A stretch of DNA of 64,000 bases from Hansfordia pulvinata (GCA_006538405.1 BJKQ01000027.1:122656-186655); one strand, 5' to 3'; shown: positions 11,306-23,381, counted from the first letter of the stretch. A program made the numbers and translations. The notes: generated by a model from the sequence alone, not told the origin.

Positions 11306-13200
11306 TCACAGCTCGTTATTGACGAGCGGGTCGACACCAGTGGCTTCCACATCCGAAATATCAAAGTTGCGGATGAGATCGTAGTAAAATCTCAGAACCT
11401 CCATGTGCGTGTACATATCAATGCGCTCATCAACAGTGTGTGGGTTGATACGGCCACCATTGCGAGTGGGCATGAACCGGTAGATGTGTTCCGTTAGATC
11501 TGTCAGGCGTTTAGCTTTTAACCGCATGATGAGGTGGTGGTTCGCGGGGGTAACGCACTCAGGTAGTGCCTCGTGTCAGTATTGCCTGTCATGACCTCGC
11601 CAACGGGAACAACCTCGCCACCGTCAAAAGCAAAGCTGTGTCTGATCGTGCCAGAGAAGAGGTCCCATGTCGGGTCAGAAGAGGACGTGATGGGTGTGGT
11701 TTGCGACAGAGACGAAACGCTTAGAATCAGAGTTCCGTTGTAGTCCACGGCATACTGTGGTTGCATTGCTGACTCGTCCGACACCGTGTACACACCGACG
11801 TCATTAGGCACCTGCTTGTCCTCCGGGAATGCAACAACTTTCAAGCTAAACTCCTTCACTATCGAGCTGATGTGCTTCAAGATGTTGCTCTTGATCTCAT
11901 CGGGGGAGTTCTGGGGCGCGATCCGATAGTTCAGGCCCAATTTGACGTACTCGGGCATGGCGTTGATCTTGGCACCGCCAAGGAAGTAGTCGACGGCCTG
12001 AGAGGTCTGGATACGGTATTGAGACGCTCGGTCCAGTGAAGCAATGTGTCGAGTCAGCAGCTCGAGGTCGTCCAGGTGAACCAGCTTCGTTATCTCGGGG
12101 AACGCCTCGGGCGAGTACTTGGCCTGACAAACGAGATGGTTGTGTACGGGAGAGCCCTTCTCGAGTCTGGGCTCATACGGGTGAGACTCGAGCACGTTGA
12201 CGACCTGGGACATGATCCCTATACCAGTGTGGGGAAAGGGTGTGGATGCGTGGCCGCCGTTGATGTACAGCTCTATCCACAAGTCCATGTGACCCTTCTC
12301 CATGACGGCAGGAAGAGCGTCTAGGGAAAAGTCAGCCACGTATCCCGACCCCAAGGAACAGGCCGTGATTGGCATAACAGGCACCACTTACACAGAGTGT
12401 TGTTCACGAGGTCCAAGCCGTTGCCTCCCTCGTCGAGTATGAGTGCCATAGCGTTGGGGCCGTACCGCTTTTCAAGGAACGGGGCAATAGTCTGGGCGCC
12501 CCGGTGGCCGGAGCATTCCTCGTCGAACCCAAAAGCCAGGATTATGGTGCGTCGTGGCTTCCAGCTTGGAAAGCCAAGAAGGGTTTCTAGGGCGGACATG
12601 AGGGCAGTGAGGCTGTTCTTGTCGTCGGACGAACCACGACCCCACAGCCATTGGCCATCGAAGTGAGCCGAGAATGGCGGGTACGTCCACGTCGAGGCAT
12701 CAGGGACAGGCACGACGTCCTGATGCGCGGCCAACATGAGAGGCTTCAGAGACGCGTCGGAGCCCTTGAGCGTGTACACGAGACCAAAAGTGTTGACGGT
12801 CTCACGGATCATGCGAGAGTGCCTGTGCCGGCATCAGTGGCTTGCCATTCTTGTTAGGTTTCACAAGCAGGCGAATCGGGACTCACAGAATTGGGTAGTA
12901 GGCCTCCAGCACCCGGTGAAGGGAATGGAAGACTTCCCACCGGGGGTCGTCGCCGGGTTCGCCATTGTCGTCGTACGAGACGGAGGGGATCTTTACAATG
13001 GCGCCGTGGCGCTCCACCTGCTTGAGAAGAGCACCACGCCCCGCGAAAATGTCGGCGGCGGCGGGCAATCCATCTCGGGCCGGATCTACCGGAGGCGAGA
13101 GATGGCAGTGAAGGTCCGACCGGGGTTGATGACCCTGGGGCCCGGCCGCCGAGGCGGGTGAGCCAAAGGCCAAAGCCGGCAGTATGTTGAGGATTCGCAT
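11306..13200 (-). CDS. M20-family metallopeptidase, carboxypeptidase S type
   Basis: Four exons: 13200-12887, 12822-12392, 12320-11559 and 11499-11306; introns 64, 71 and 59 nt. Splicing restores the family motifs YALPAVMEKGH and DTRHYLNLTEHIYRF. The product is about 566 residues. It starts with a hydrophobic Ala-rich stretch (MRILNILPALAFGSPASAA), a probable signal peptide, so it is secreted or vacuolar. M20 metal and catalytic residues are present: His138 and Asp140 (AAHQD), Asp171 (GRGSSDDK), Glu206/Glu207 (FDEE), and the late His in DTRHY. By family knowledge it is a two-zinc peptidase releasing C-terminal residues from short peptides (yeast Cps1/Gly-X carboxypeptidase). The large domain is split by the usual dimerisation insert. 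No frame problems are seen. It is divergently transcribed from the Tma17-like gene, with an 800-bp shared upstream region. Confidence 0.9.
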
Positions 13201-14002
13201 TTTCGTGTTGCCTTGTGGTCCTGTGAGCCAAATGATTCCTCAGCTATCTCTTAACGTGATATCGATAGTGTTGCTGGACATGCAAAGGCGGCGCGGACGC
13301 GCTGACGTTCACTTTAAGCAGCCACCCGTCCTCTCGAGCAGGGTTGGGACGATGCGGGGCGACGAGTCGATGTCGGCGTGTCCGCAGAGATAGGGCCGTT
13401 GCATTGAAGAAGAGCCGTAAATGGGCGAGGTTGCGAATCAACGCCGGCATGGCGTGCGGATATGGTGAGCACGGTGAGCGGGAGGCAGTGGAGGTCCGGA
13501 GTCGGCGGGGGGACGCTGGTGGTGCCGATCGGACCGCCGAGATCCATGGACGCCGCGATGAGAGGGTTGGGTGGATGGCTGGGGACTGACTCTCAACGGT
13601 TCGTGGCGCATGAATTGCTATCCGCAGGGCGTGGGCTACTCACTGGAGGGGAATGGACAAGCTTTTGGGCGCTAAAGGTCCCCAGGGCTCAGGCGCCCAT
13701 TGTTAGGTGCGCAGTTCCCCAGGTGCAGGATAGGACTGGTATTATGGATGTACCTACCACTCGTACACGCCCGGCGCAGTGCCCCGCCGTGCCCCTCCAG
13801 CAGTGGAAGCTGGAACCCCGCGAGCTTTCAGCTGGAGGTGGGATGTCAGTGCAGGCAGTCGCGCCATTACGACATTGACACTCTCGTCGCAATCCGACGC
13901 TGCCAACCAATTTCTGGCTGGACCCGACTTCACTCCCCTCTTCACCAAGCTCGCACACCTTAAGCCTGCAACCGTCCTTCATCACCCCCCTCCGCCGTCA
14001 CC
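13201..14002. other. Shared divergent promoter region
   Basis: Lies between the starts of the peptidase (-) and the small coiled-coil gene (+). A pyrimidine-rich stretch with CTTCACTCCCC-like sequence directly precedes the + strand start. No specific site identified. Confidence 0.55.
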
Positions 14003-14626
14003 ATGTCGGCCGAAGCGCTGCCCATCGACCCCATGCGCTTCGCCGAGGCCTTGACCGACCTGCCACCGAGCACCCTCGCCCTCAAGCTCCTCGAGCTGCG
14101 CAACTCGGTCGCCCACCTCGACTACTCCAACGCCGAGCTCAAGCCCTTTGCCGACGGCACCACCGCCACCCTCGACCAGCAGTCCCAACAAGCCCCGCAG
14201 CCCGACCAGGACTGCATCGACGCCATCGCCGAGAACGAGGCCGTCATCGCCCGCATGCAGGCTCGCATCGAGCTCATCCGCGCAGAGGTCGAGCGCCGCG
14301 GCCTCAGCTGGCAGGCCTTCCAGCAGGCCAAGGAGGCCACCGCCGCCACCGCCGCCGCCGAAAAGTCCGAAGACGCTGCGACAACGAACGGCGCCGTCAA
14401 CGGCCACGGCGGGGGCGACGGCCAGAGCCGCCCTGTGCACGAGGCCTGGACCGACGGCACCTTCCAGACCGGCACCCTGCGCGCCGACATGACCGATCAG
14501 CAGCTCTTGGAGCTCGTCACGGACCGCATCCCGCCCGAGAGCCAAGGCCAGACGCCGCCCGCACCACCGCAGCAGCCGCCTCAGCGACAAGACGAGTCCG
14601 ACCCCGACGGCGGAATGCACCTGTAA
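14003..14626 (+). CDS. Small coiled-coil protein, probable Tma17/Adc17-like proteasome-assembly factor
   Basis: A 207-residue single-exon protein. Residues about 12-45 (LPPSTLALKLLELRNSVAHL, then DYSNAEL) and 70-100 (IDAIAENEAVIARMQARIEL) form two amphipathic helices separated by an acidic/Gln-rich linker. The rest is Ala-, Gly- and Pro-rich and looks disordered. The pattern of an N-S-x-x-H-L-x-x-S-N helix followed by an E-N-E-x-V helix resembles yeast Tma17/Adc17, a helical-hairpin chaperone that binds the proteasome ATPase Rpt6 during base assembly. That match is from memory and moderate; it could be another small helical-hairpin protein. The ATG at 14003 is preceded by CCGTCACC, a good fungal start context. 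Confidence 0.62.
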   Translation: MSAEALPIDPMRFAEALTDLPPSTLALKLLELRNSVAHLDYSNAELKPFADGTTATLDQQSQQAPQPDQDCIDAIAENEAVIARMQARIELIRAEVERRGLSWQAFQQAKEATAATAAAEKSEDAATTNGAVNGHGGGDGQSRPVHEAWTDGTFQTGTLRADMTDQQLLELVTDRIPPESQGQTPPAPPQQPPQRQDESDPDGGMHL

Positions 14627-15564
14627 TATCCTCGGAGGGATCGTCTTTGCGCCGTGGATAATTGCTCTCCGAGCACTCTCCAATATCCCCAGCGCCACCA
14701 ACACACACGAAAGAAACAGAGTCTTTTGCTGCGCGTATCAAGCACCACTGGCGTCATAGGACCGGGCCGAAGGAAATCTTTCTCGGCAGTCCAGCCATGG
14801 AGAGACAGGGGACAAAGGATGCGCAAAAGAGGCGGGGAACTAACCGCGAGTCCAGCGCCCGTAGGCCGCATGAATGAGATAGTCTATCGTTTATCGGTAG
14901 GGTAGGGGCCGTCTTGTGGAAGAGTGCATGCCCCGGTATCGTGTTTGGGGCCGTTGGAGCCGTTTGTTCATCCGAGGTGCAACTCGATGATCGAGGAGGC
15001 GAATTCCCCATCAGTCTTGGACATGAAGAGCAGACTGTCGATTCGCCCTTCATGTTGGCCGACTCCTTCTTCTTCCGCCAGAGACCTGGGAACTGTCGGG
15101 ACGCGCAGATCTCCGCGCCATGCTCAGGGTTGAAGGGGCTTCGTAGTCGATGGCCCGAGCAAGCTATCGGGCTATGACGCGCAGCTCTCTGCATGACGAG
15201 TATCTATGTAGAACTAGACGTCGACGTACCTTTGAGAGCAAAACTTCACTAGGTATGGACATGGAAACAACATACACTCAGAGGGCAACCTAAATCCCGC
15301 GCATCTGCTCCCATGAGGCGCCGACCTATATCCTGGCTTCTACACGGCTGGCCCCGAGCGACAATAAGAGTACGGGAAACGTTTCCAATTCATAGACGCT
15401 CCAAGTAAACGACTAGACAGGTACTCGCTCGTTATATACATTTGATACTAGCACGCCATTCTGATTATGTGTCAGCAAGAACTCCGAACCTCGGCCGAGT
15501 TCGGGTTTGCGTAGTAGATTTCTCCTCTCTTGAAGACTGCGCCCGTCCGAGACAGCCAGCTTGT
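14627..15564. other. Convergent 3' flanks
   Basis: Between two genes that end toward each other. Nothing beyond probable untranslated regions is visible. The AT content rises between 15190 and 15480. Confidence 0.6.
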
Positions 15565-16116
15565 TTATTTCCAAATATCCACGTAATCTTCTTTCAGATT
15601 AGCACCCCGCCGTGGCTGTCCCAGATCTCTCAGGTACTTCGCTGTCTTTTCCGCCAGCCCCTTCGAAATGTAGGTGTTGTGGTAGTCCTTTTTGTACCAG
15701 TCGGCCAGCTCTTCCGCGCTGTCCACGGGCGCGGCCTCCTTCTCCGCTCCACTGCTACTGCTTTCTTTCCATTTCATGTATGGGTACACCTCGACCTTTT
15801 CCATAACCCGCTCCACGACTTTGTCGTAAGAGATGCCGCCGTGCTTCTGATGCAGCCCGTAGGCGAACAGGGCGAAGTTGCACCTGCGGACGTCCTCGAT
15901 CTTGTCGAAGTCGATCTCTCCAGGGTGCTTGGAGGGGGTGAGCCAGGTGGTTCCCTTGATGTTCGGCGGGAGTTTGGGGGTGAACGGCAAGTTGACTCCG
16001 TGCTGAAGGCGCCAAGCCTTTAACCGGGAGATCCTGGGCGTCTGATCGTCTTTGGCGCGCGGGAGGGCCAATGCCAGAGTTGCGAAAGCAACCAGAGCCA
16101 GGATGAAGCCTCTCAT
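15565..16116 (-). CDS. Small secreted protein of unknown function
   Basis: The open frame extends upstream to 16242, but the ATG at 16116 is chosen because it opens a clear signal peptide, MRGFILALVAFATLALA, followed by a likely cleavage before LPRAKDD. The mature protein is about 165 residues, lysine- and tyrosine-rich, with a single cysteine (RRCNFAL), so it is not a disulfide-knotted effector. Segments such as DFDKIEDVRRCNFALFAYGL and ELADWYKKDYHNTYISKGLA look helical and folded. I do not recognise a family. A TATAAG element lies 131 bases upstream of the chosen start, in keeping with a short leader and a regulated, possibly strongly expressed gene. Confidence 0.68.
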   Translation of the reverse strand: MRGFILALVAFATLALALPRAKDDQTPRISRLKAWRLQHGVNLPFTPKLPPNIKGTTWLTPSKHPGEIDFDKIEDVRRCNFALFAYGLHQKHGGISYDKVVERVMEKVEVYPYMKWKESSSSGAEKEAAPVDSAEELADWYKKDYHNTYISKGLAEKTAKYLRDLGQPRRGANLKEDYVDIWK

Positions 16117-19100
16117 GACGTGCGAGCGAGAGCGGTGCTGTGGAGCGTTGAGATCGTGGCGGGTTGATGCTCGCCCCGTGACGCAGACAGACCGGGTCGA
16201 GATTGCGTGGCTCCAGGCTCGCAGGTAAAGGGCTTCGGCCACTTATACGCTCTTTTCCAACCCCCTCCCCAAGAAGTTGCCTGATCCCCGAGTGGCAAGA
16301 GCCTTGATGCTGGTGTGATGAAAATAAGTACAATCAGGGGCCAATTATCGGCACCAGCCTTGTCGTGTCGCCACCTGCACGTCTCCGCGTAGCCTAGGGT
16401 GGCCTCGATGCGCCAGGGGTTCCGTTCCGTGAGCCAGGTTCATAACAAGGCCGCCGTGGAGCTGGCATCAGTGGCGTGTCAGCCCCAAGCCGATCGTCCG
16501 CTTTGGTAGGGAAGCGCGGCACTGCGGAGTAAAACAAGCTTATCACGGCAATGAGAACGAGACTTAGCCCCGGATACTTCCATGTACGGATATGGTTTGT
16601 CAACAGCCGTCGTCGCGTAGCTTTGTAATCGTGGCAAGTCCCGTGCTGCTTGACGCAGTCTACCAAAGCATAGACAAGCGAAACTTGATTCTGGGCCATT
16701 GGGTAGATCCTTCAAGGCGATTTCTCAGTCGTAGGCGAATCCTACGACCTGGATGACAGACATTCGGCGCCATCATGAACCCGGCTACTCGCCTTCGAAG
16801 TGCCACTCGTTAGCCGCGAGCCGCAGCGCGGGCTATACAGTTCACCCATGGATCGATTGCATTTTCCTGCTCGAGGTGTTGTGAGGGGAATTTCCCATGA
16901 AGGTCGACGGGCAGTCCACCGCATGGGCTGGTAGCACAAGGCTGAAGATGGGTTGCGCATTCATGAATCAGTCGAGAGGGTTGGTCACAAAGCTTTGCGC
17001 CGAAGCCAAAGCTAGAATGATGAATAAGGCAGTGAACATGCAAAAAGGCCTTATATGAATCCACGGGCAAGCGGCTCGGTAAGTGCGCCCACGCGCTTTT
17101 GCCGTCACATCTCGGACGAGTTGTTTCTGCTCACGAACGAATGTGGCAAAAGGAACCGGCCATGCGAATGTGGCGAAGTGACGAGTGGACAGTAAGCATT
17201 AGGCAGCAAGTAGCAGACAGCGATCCAATGTGCACAGGTGGCCCGTGGCGACAAAATTGGGTCTCTCGGTGGGCTCTGACGAGTCCTTGGTGTAAATGCT
17301 GCTGCAGAGCAAAGGGTGTTGTGATGATATAAAGTTGGCTGACCTCTGCCACTCTTGAATAGAGATCTGGCGCCGTTTGGTTTCCGTATGGAGGGAGTTC
17401 CGAAGACCGCCAGCCACAACCTGGCAACGCGCAGGCCCGGTCTCGCCTGTCGCCTCGGTCGGCCAAGCAGCCCGGCGAGCGCGGCAGCTATCGGTGGTCC
17501 TTCTAGAAGGCGTCGCCTCGGATCCGAGCTCGTCGCTGTTCGTACTAACGGCGTTCTAGACTGGCAAAAGCCGTAAGTGAGTCCGGCAGGGTGTGCTCAG
17601 CGTAGTACTCGTATAAGGTTCTAGTCGGACAACAGCGCACCGCTGCAAGTCTGTAAGTGCGACGAGTGCCCCCAGTGAGGTGGGGGCGAGGTGGAGCAGT
17701 GGGCTTTCGTACGCCAACGGTCTGTGGTTCAACGGGACGAGGCCACAGCGTGGCGAGGCGTGGTGGTGCTGGCGTCCAAATGTCAGTGTTCAGAGGTGAG
17801 TGGCAGTGCCCGCCGAAGGAAGGCCCCACTCGTCCGCTGCATGAAGCCGTCATGGCGTCTTCTCTGCCAGGGTACCTATCGTACGAGATGGGTACCCGAC
17901 CACTCTGCACTCTACTGGAGCCTTGAAAGTCATCTAGCGCTGGTGCACTCTGAGTTGAACCCTGAAGGGCACCGAGTACGTGCACCTACGAGTACCGCAT
18001 GTATGTGTTTCGAAGGAGCCGGCGCCTTCAAACATACGCGTATGAATAGCGCATTACTTTGCTCCTGGACTGTGCAGTGGTCTGTCTGCACATGGCACCG
18101 GCAGCATCAAGTTGAGTCCTCTCGTTGGATATCCCGAATCATTTGCCAGGCAGGCAGCCCAGTCCAGTATGTAACCTTGACCACTGCAAATCCATACGAT
18201 CGGGCAGGCGCATTACATGGCCATGCATAGCCGATTTCCAGCTTCCGCACAGGTACCTAGGGTAGTGCGCTGTGGGCAGGTGCATGACATGTACAGGAGC
18301 AAGTACTTGTGTATGGCTTAGTGCAGGCTCAGTCCCGTCAGAGGTACATCTTAGGTACATGTGTAGTTAGAGCAAGAGCTCGTAGCGCTAGAAGGACGAT
18401 ACCTATAAAGACCCCAGAGTCCCTGCACTTTTGTCCCGAACTTGGGGGTCTATCATGTCACTTCATGTACATCGTCGGCAAAGTACTCAGATCGCACTCC
18501 GGACGGGCCTCGGTGCCCTCGGGGCAATCTGGAGTGGGAATCAATGGAAACCACTGGATGGGAACCACTGGTGGAGAGGCTGGGGCGCGGTTTTAGGCCC
18601 TTGGCCTCTCCGTCATCCACCATTCCAGGCCCCGACTCGCACACGAGGCACACAGTGGCACACTGGAGGCTGGTTGCGACGAGCCCGTTGGATCCACGAC
18701 CCCCAGCGTACGCCTGACAAGCACGACAAGCAGGACGACGACCGGCCAGCTGGATCGTTCCGCCTCTCCCGTCCTCACCACCACCACCGCCACCACGACC
18801 ACCAACTGCCGTCGCTGCCCTCCCCGCCAACCAGGCCTCTTCGGCTGTCTTCGCTTGCTCAGGCCTCGACGTTTCGTCGCAATCAATTTGACACCCTCCC
18901 TGGCTTCGACGACCGCGCACAACGAGCGTTCACGCCACTTCACCACCTCACTCCCTCCCCTCTTCGTGGGCTGCGACCAGATCGACCACCCCCTCGCCAG
19001 CCCGCTCGCTCGATCGCCCGCTCGCCAGTATGTCGTGGGAACTCAGCAGGCGCCGCTTCGCCCGCGCCGTCAATAGCAAGTTCATCTTCGACACTGTGGT

Positions 19101-19431
19101 ATGTCATTTCCCTCCCGGACCTTATCGCCCGTGCCGTCTAAGAGCGTCACCCGCCTTATGAGATCATCACTCGAATGCACCCACGCGACACACAAGACAA
19201 TCGATCCCCATTCTTTGGCTCGTCGCTCATTACCCATCCCGTTTCAACAACATCCATTCTCCCTCTTCTGCCCTTCGTTTCTTGATATATCTTCCTGCGA
19301 CGTTTGCCTCGATTAGCCCTGCTGCGTGCGCCTCGCCTTGCTTGTCTGCACGCACGTCCCCGTTGTCGCCGAGACTGACCACTTCCCTACAACTGCAGCC
19401 CTTGCTTCATGCCATCATCTTCTTCATCGAG
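16117..19431. other. Long divergent intergenic region
   Basis: 3.3 kb without a supported gene. 16117-16260 is the core promoter of the secreted-protein gene. 18600-19431 is pyrimidine-rich and probably the leader of the Mpv17-family gene. An ATG at 19030 starts a 23-codon frame ending at a GTATGT donor (19099), which could splice to 19399 and enter the Mpv17 frame; see findings. Scattered GGTACC/TACCTA motifs occur at 17870-17895 and 18250-18360. Confidence 0.6.
16242..16247 (-). promoter_or_regulatory. TATA box of the secreted-protein gene
   Basis: Reads GCGTATAAGTG on the coding strand, 131 bases before the chosen ATG. Position and sequence fit a fungal TATA box; function is inferred. Confidence 0.5.
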
Positions 19432-20203
19432 ATGGGCATCGTAGCTAGATTGTGTTCCCGGTACAATGCCTACTATGACGAACGACCCGTCCTCACCATG
19501 ATGGTGACCAACGCCATCCTCGGTGGCATCGCCGATACCGTTGCCCAGACCATCACCTCGGTCCGTGAGCGCGCTCTGCGCAAGCCCGGCGGCGTCTCCA
19601 AGAATGACTCGATCGCCATCGAAATCCACGACCTCGACCGCAAAACCTCCTTCGCCGACCACGACCTGATTCCCGACTCGAGAAACCTGCCGCCGCCATT
19701 TGACTTTGAGCGCCTGACCCGCTTCATGGCCTATGGTTTCGCTATGGCGCCTCTGCAATTCAAGTGGTTCGGCTTCCTGTCAAAGGCGTTTCCTATTACC
19801 AAGGAGAGCGCCCTGGTCCCGGCAATGAAGCGAGTGGCCATGGATCAGTTCGTCTTCGCGCCTTTCAGCGTGGCCTGTTTCTTCAGCGTCATGACTGCTG
19901 CCGAGGGGGGAGGCCGTCGGGCCATCGCCTCCAAGTTGCGGGACATGTATATTCCCACGCTCAAGGCCAACTTCATCGTCTGGCCTGGTGTCCAGATCAT
20001 CAACTTCCGCCTCATGCCTGTGCAATTTCAACTCGTAAGTCTGGCCCAAGCCTGCTGCTCTCCGATAGCTCGACTAACATTACTCCCAGCCCTTCGTCTC
20101 GACCATTGGTATTGCGTGGACTGCGTACCTGTCTCTGACCAACTCGTCAGACGAGCCGGAACAGGCACCGTCGTCGCGGCCCTCCGAAGTGCGTCTTGAG
20201 TAA
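19432..20203 (+). CDS. Mpv17/PMP22-family membrane protein
   Basis: Two exons, 19432-20034 and 20090-20203, with a 55-nt intron (GTAAGT donor, CTAAC branch, CCCAG acceptor). The product has 238 residues. The N-terminus RYNAYYDERPVLTMMVTNA and GGIADTVAQ is the usual Mpv17 opening helix. An acidic insert (about residues 50-90) separates it from the family core: RFMAYGFAMAPLQFKWF, MDQFVFAPF, and the C-terminal signature KANFIVWPGVQIINFRLMP with PFVSTIGIAWTAYLS. By family knowledge these are four-helix proteins of the inner mitochondrial or peroxisomal membrane (yeast Sym1, mammalian Mpv17, PMP22) that form channels of uncertain substrate. The start is chosen by homology; a 34-residue upstream extension by splicing is possible but less likely. 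Confidence 0.88.
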
Positions 20204-21986
20204 TGCGCTGGTGGGCATTCCAAGTGAATGGACCATTCTGCACTGTTTTGACAAGTTTGAGGTTTCCTACGTTCTACGCAGCGTCGTTCTAATAGGCGCG
20301 GCTGAAGGGGTGTAGAATGATGCCGAGGCGTTTTTGGGGCTTGATTTTCAGTAGTGACATGATTACGCTTGTACTGCCATGGACCGATGGGGCTACAATG
20401 AGAAGCACATGTCGAGGGCATTGATATTGGCGTTTGGGGGGTCCATTGGTAGAGGGTTTGGGACGTCCTCTCTTTTGTCTAGCAGGCAGCCGCTCATCGT
20501 ATTCATGGTACGGAATATTAAGATCTCATACCTCACGTGTGCAAATCTCGCCGACGCACACTCTCGCGATCCGGCCGATGGTGCTTTGAATGATGCGATG
20601 CAAATCGATTACGATTCACCAACGATCCTTCTGCATAAGCGCAACAGGTTTAGCTTTTGCCCAAAGTGTGAGAGGAGATGTGAGAAGTGCGGTCACTTCG
20701 GCGGCAACGAGGGTTTACGGTACGAATATGCAATGCTCCGACACCCAGCGAACCTCCTTGCCGATGAGGGCCTCTTCACTGAGAGACAAAGCCTTATAGA
20801 CGTGATGATGGTACGGTTACTGCTTGCATCTTACCGATGGCGCCCGCCAAGGGGCCGAGGAACAAGGGGGTTGTTTCCAGGCCAAATGCCCCGGCCGGCC
20901 AAGCCTCGAGCCCCGTGCGCCGCCCCAGCATTAGGTGCCTGGATCTGGTGGGTGTTGATGGGCCCTTTCCTGGGGAGGGAGCGGGCAACGCGGAAAAGAA
21001 CGTGGGCAGAACTGCCTACAGTCGCGCTTCTCCAAGCAATCCCGCTTTCGGGGCAGTCGGCAGAGGGGGCAGATGCGTTAATAGTACACAGCGATGGCTT
21101 TGCGCGCGCCACTGAGGGAAAGGTCAAGCCGAACACGGGAGGCGCACTGAAGATGCGGTGCGCTGTGAGTTAGCCGCGGCACACAGAGGCACAACGAAAA
21201 TGATCGGAGCTGGGGCGCGAGGATCGGGTCGATGGTCAAGAGAACGGGCCGGGTGGCAGGGCGTTTGCCATGATTCCCGAGGCGGTTCGAGTTTGGCGCG
21301 GCAGAACTGCTACGGGCTGGACACGCGCACGGGACGATGCGGGACGGGGCGGGACCGAAGTCGTCTGGAAAGCTGAGGAGAGAGTGTTGCTATCCCCTAT
21401 CCCGGTCGCGGATGTTGCTGTCGCTGTCGCCTCTGTAATGTACTGGATTTGGCTTGTAGCTGCTGAGGTAGAGTTCAGGTACCCGCACCTGCACTAACTT
21501 AGGTCAAGGCAAGGCTTGTACCTAGCACTGAGGTAATCTCGCACTCTGCGGCGGGTCGAAGCAGACGTCACAGATGAGCCAAGAGCAGGAGTGGTTGAGA
21601 TTAGAACAGAGGAAGCGACAGTTCAAATGGGATCGCGCTGCACCGGGCGAAGGCCAAGTACATGTACTCGCGCACCACGGCAGGCGCGCGAGGTACACGT
21701 TGTTAACCCCCCACCTTGCATTGGATGTCGATAACCCCTCCACCCCACCCTGGGCACTCCAGTCGCAACCCGCCGCCGAGCCAGCACCAAGTGGAAGGAC
21801 CCCTCCTCAGCCTGTTTCGCAGGTGCGGCGCTTGCTTGGCTCGGTCTGTCAGCGTTGCTAGAAAAGAAAGTCGCCAGCCCGTCTCGCCTTGGCCTCGACC
21901 CTCGTTGCCCTCTCTCCTCGCATCTCCCCCTCCAACCCTCCACACACCCCTCTCCTTCACATCCAGGCACGCCTTCAGTCGCAGCT
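20204..21986. other. Intergenic region upstream of pgk1
   Basis: No supported gene. The 264-residue open frame at 20379-21173 has a CPKCxxxCEKC-like stretch but no recognisable domain and spans the 3' flank of the Mpv17 gene, so it was not called. 21100-21550 contains GGGGCGGGAC-like GC boxes and TACC/GGTA motifs. The last 120 bases form the pyrimidine-rich pgk1 leader. Confidence 0.6.
21868..21986 (+). promoter_or_regulatory. CT-rich leader of pgk1
   Basis: A strongly pyrimidine-biased stretch (CCCTCTCTCCTCGCATCTCC, then CTCTCCTTCACATCC) immediately before the ATG. Such tracts mark transcription starts of highly expressed glycolytic genes in filamentous fungi. Assignment rests on composition and position. 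Confidence 0.6.
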
Positions 21987-23381
21987 ATGTCGCTCTCCAG
22001 CAAGCTGTCCATCACCGACTGTGATCTCAAGGACAAGCGCGTCCTGATCCGCGTGAGCACACCCCCCCCACCTGCTACCACAAGCTTGACATGCCACCCC
22101 AACAACATTGAGCTCACAACATCCACCAGGTCGACTTCAACGTGCCCCTCGACGCCGACAAGAATGTCACCAACAACCAGCGCATCGCTGGCGCTGTGCC
22201 CACCATCAAGCACGCCATCCAGGGAGGTGCCAAGGCTGTCGTCCTCATGTCCCATCTCGGCCGCCCCGACGGCAAGCCCAACACCAAGTACAGCCTGAAG
22301 CCCGTCATTCCTGAGCTCGAGAAGCTCCTCGGTTCGTCTGTCGAGTTTGCCCCGGACTGTGTCGGCCCTGAGGTCGAGGCCATTGTCAACAAGGCCGCGG
22401 GTGGCCAGGTCGTCCTCCTGGAGAACCTGCGCTTCCACGCCGAGGAGGAGGGCTCCTCCAAAGACGCCGACGGCAACAAGGTCAAGGCCGACAAGGTCAA
22501 GGTCGATGAGTTCCGCCAGGGTCTCACCAAGCTCGGTGACGTTTACATCAGTAAGCTTCCGTTCTCCGCATTCTTCAGTCAATGTTCGTTCGAGCCTACT
22601 AACATCGTCCGCAGACGATGCCTTCGGCACTGCTCACCGCGCTCACTCTTCCATGGTCGGCGTCGACCTACCCCAGAAGGCTGCTGGCTTCCTCATGAAA
22701 AAGGAGCTTGACTACTTTGCTAAGGCTCTCGAGTCTCCCAAGCGTCCCTTCCTCGCCATCCTCGGTGGCGCAAAGGTCTCGGACAAGATCCAGCTCATTG
22801 ACAACCTGCTTGACAAGGTCAACCAGCTCATCATCTGTGGTGGCATGGCTTTCACTTTCAAGAAGACCCTCGAGGGTGTTGCCATTGGCAACTCGCTCTT
22901 CGACGAGGCTGGTTCCAAGACCGTTGGCCAGCTCATGGAGAAGGCCAAGAAGAACGGCGTCAAGGTCGTTCTGCCTGTCGACTACGTCACTGCCGACAAG
23001 TTCGACAAGGACGCCAACACTGGCACCGCCACTGACGCCGAGGGTATCCCCGACGGCTGGCAGGGTCTGGACTGCGGTCCCGAGTCGATCAAGCTCTACA
23101 AGGCCGCCATTGACAGCGCCGAGACCATTCTCTGGAACGGCCCCGCTGGTGTCTTCGAGTTCCCCAAGTTCGCTGGTGGTACCAAGGCCACCCTCGACGC
23201 TTTCACTGCCGCTGTCGGCAACGGCAAGATTGGCATCATTGGTGGTGGTGACACGGCCACCGTCGCCGCCAAGTACGGTGCTGAGGAGAAGTGCAGCCAC
23301 GTCTCCACTGGCGGCGGTGCCAGTCTCGAGCTGCTCGAGGGCAAGGCTCTGCCCGGTGTTGTGGCCCTGAGCACCAAATGA
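21987..23381 (+). CDS. pgk1: Phosphoglycerate kinase
   Basis: Three exons, 21987-22052, 22130-22550 and 22615-23381, with introns of 77 and 64 nt (GTGAGC and GTAAGC donors). The product has 417 residues, the usual fungal length. It carries the substrate-binding residues of the N-terminal domain (VDFNVP with Asp24 and Asn26, Arg40, and SHLGRPDG with His64 and Arg67), the conserved [26 protein letters not shown], the [14 protein letters not shown] nucleotide-domain opening, and the C-terminal [13 protein letters not shown] and [13 protein letters not shown]. It is the cytosolic glycolytic enzyme that transfers a phosphate from 1,3-bisphosphoglycerate to ADP. Codon use is strongly C-ending, and the CT-rich leader fits high expression. 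No defect is seen. Confidence 0.97.

Noticed and set aside
20379..21173. 264-codon open frame with a CPKCxxxCEKC-like stretch
   Set aside because: Cysteine spacing alone is not a domain; lies in the 3' flank of the Mpv17 gene and has irregular composition.
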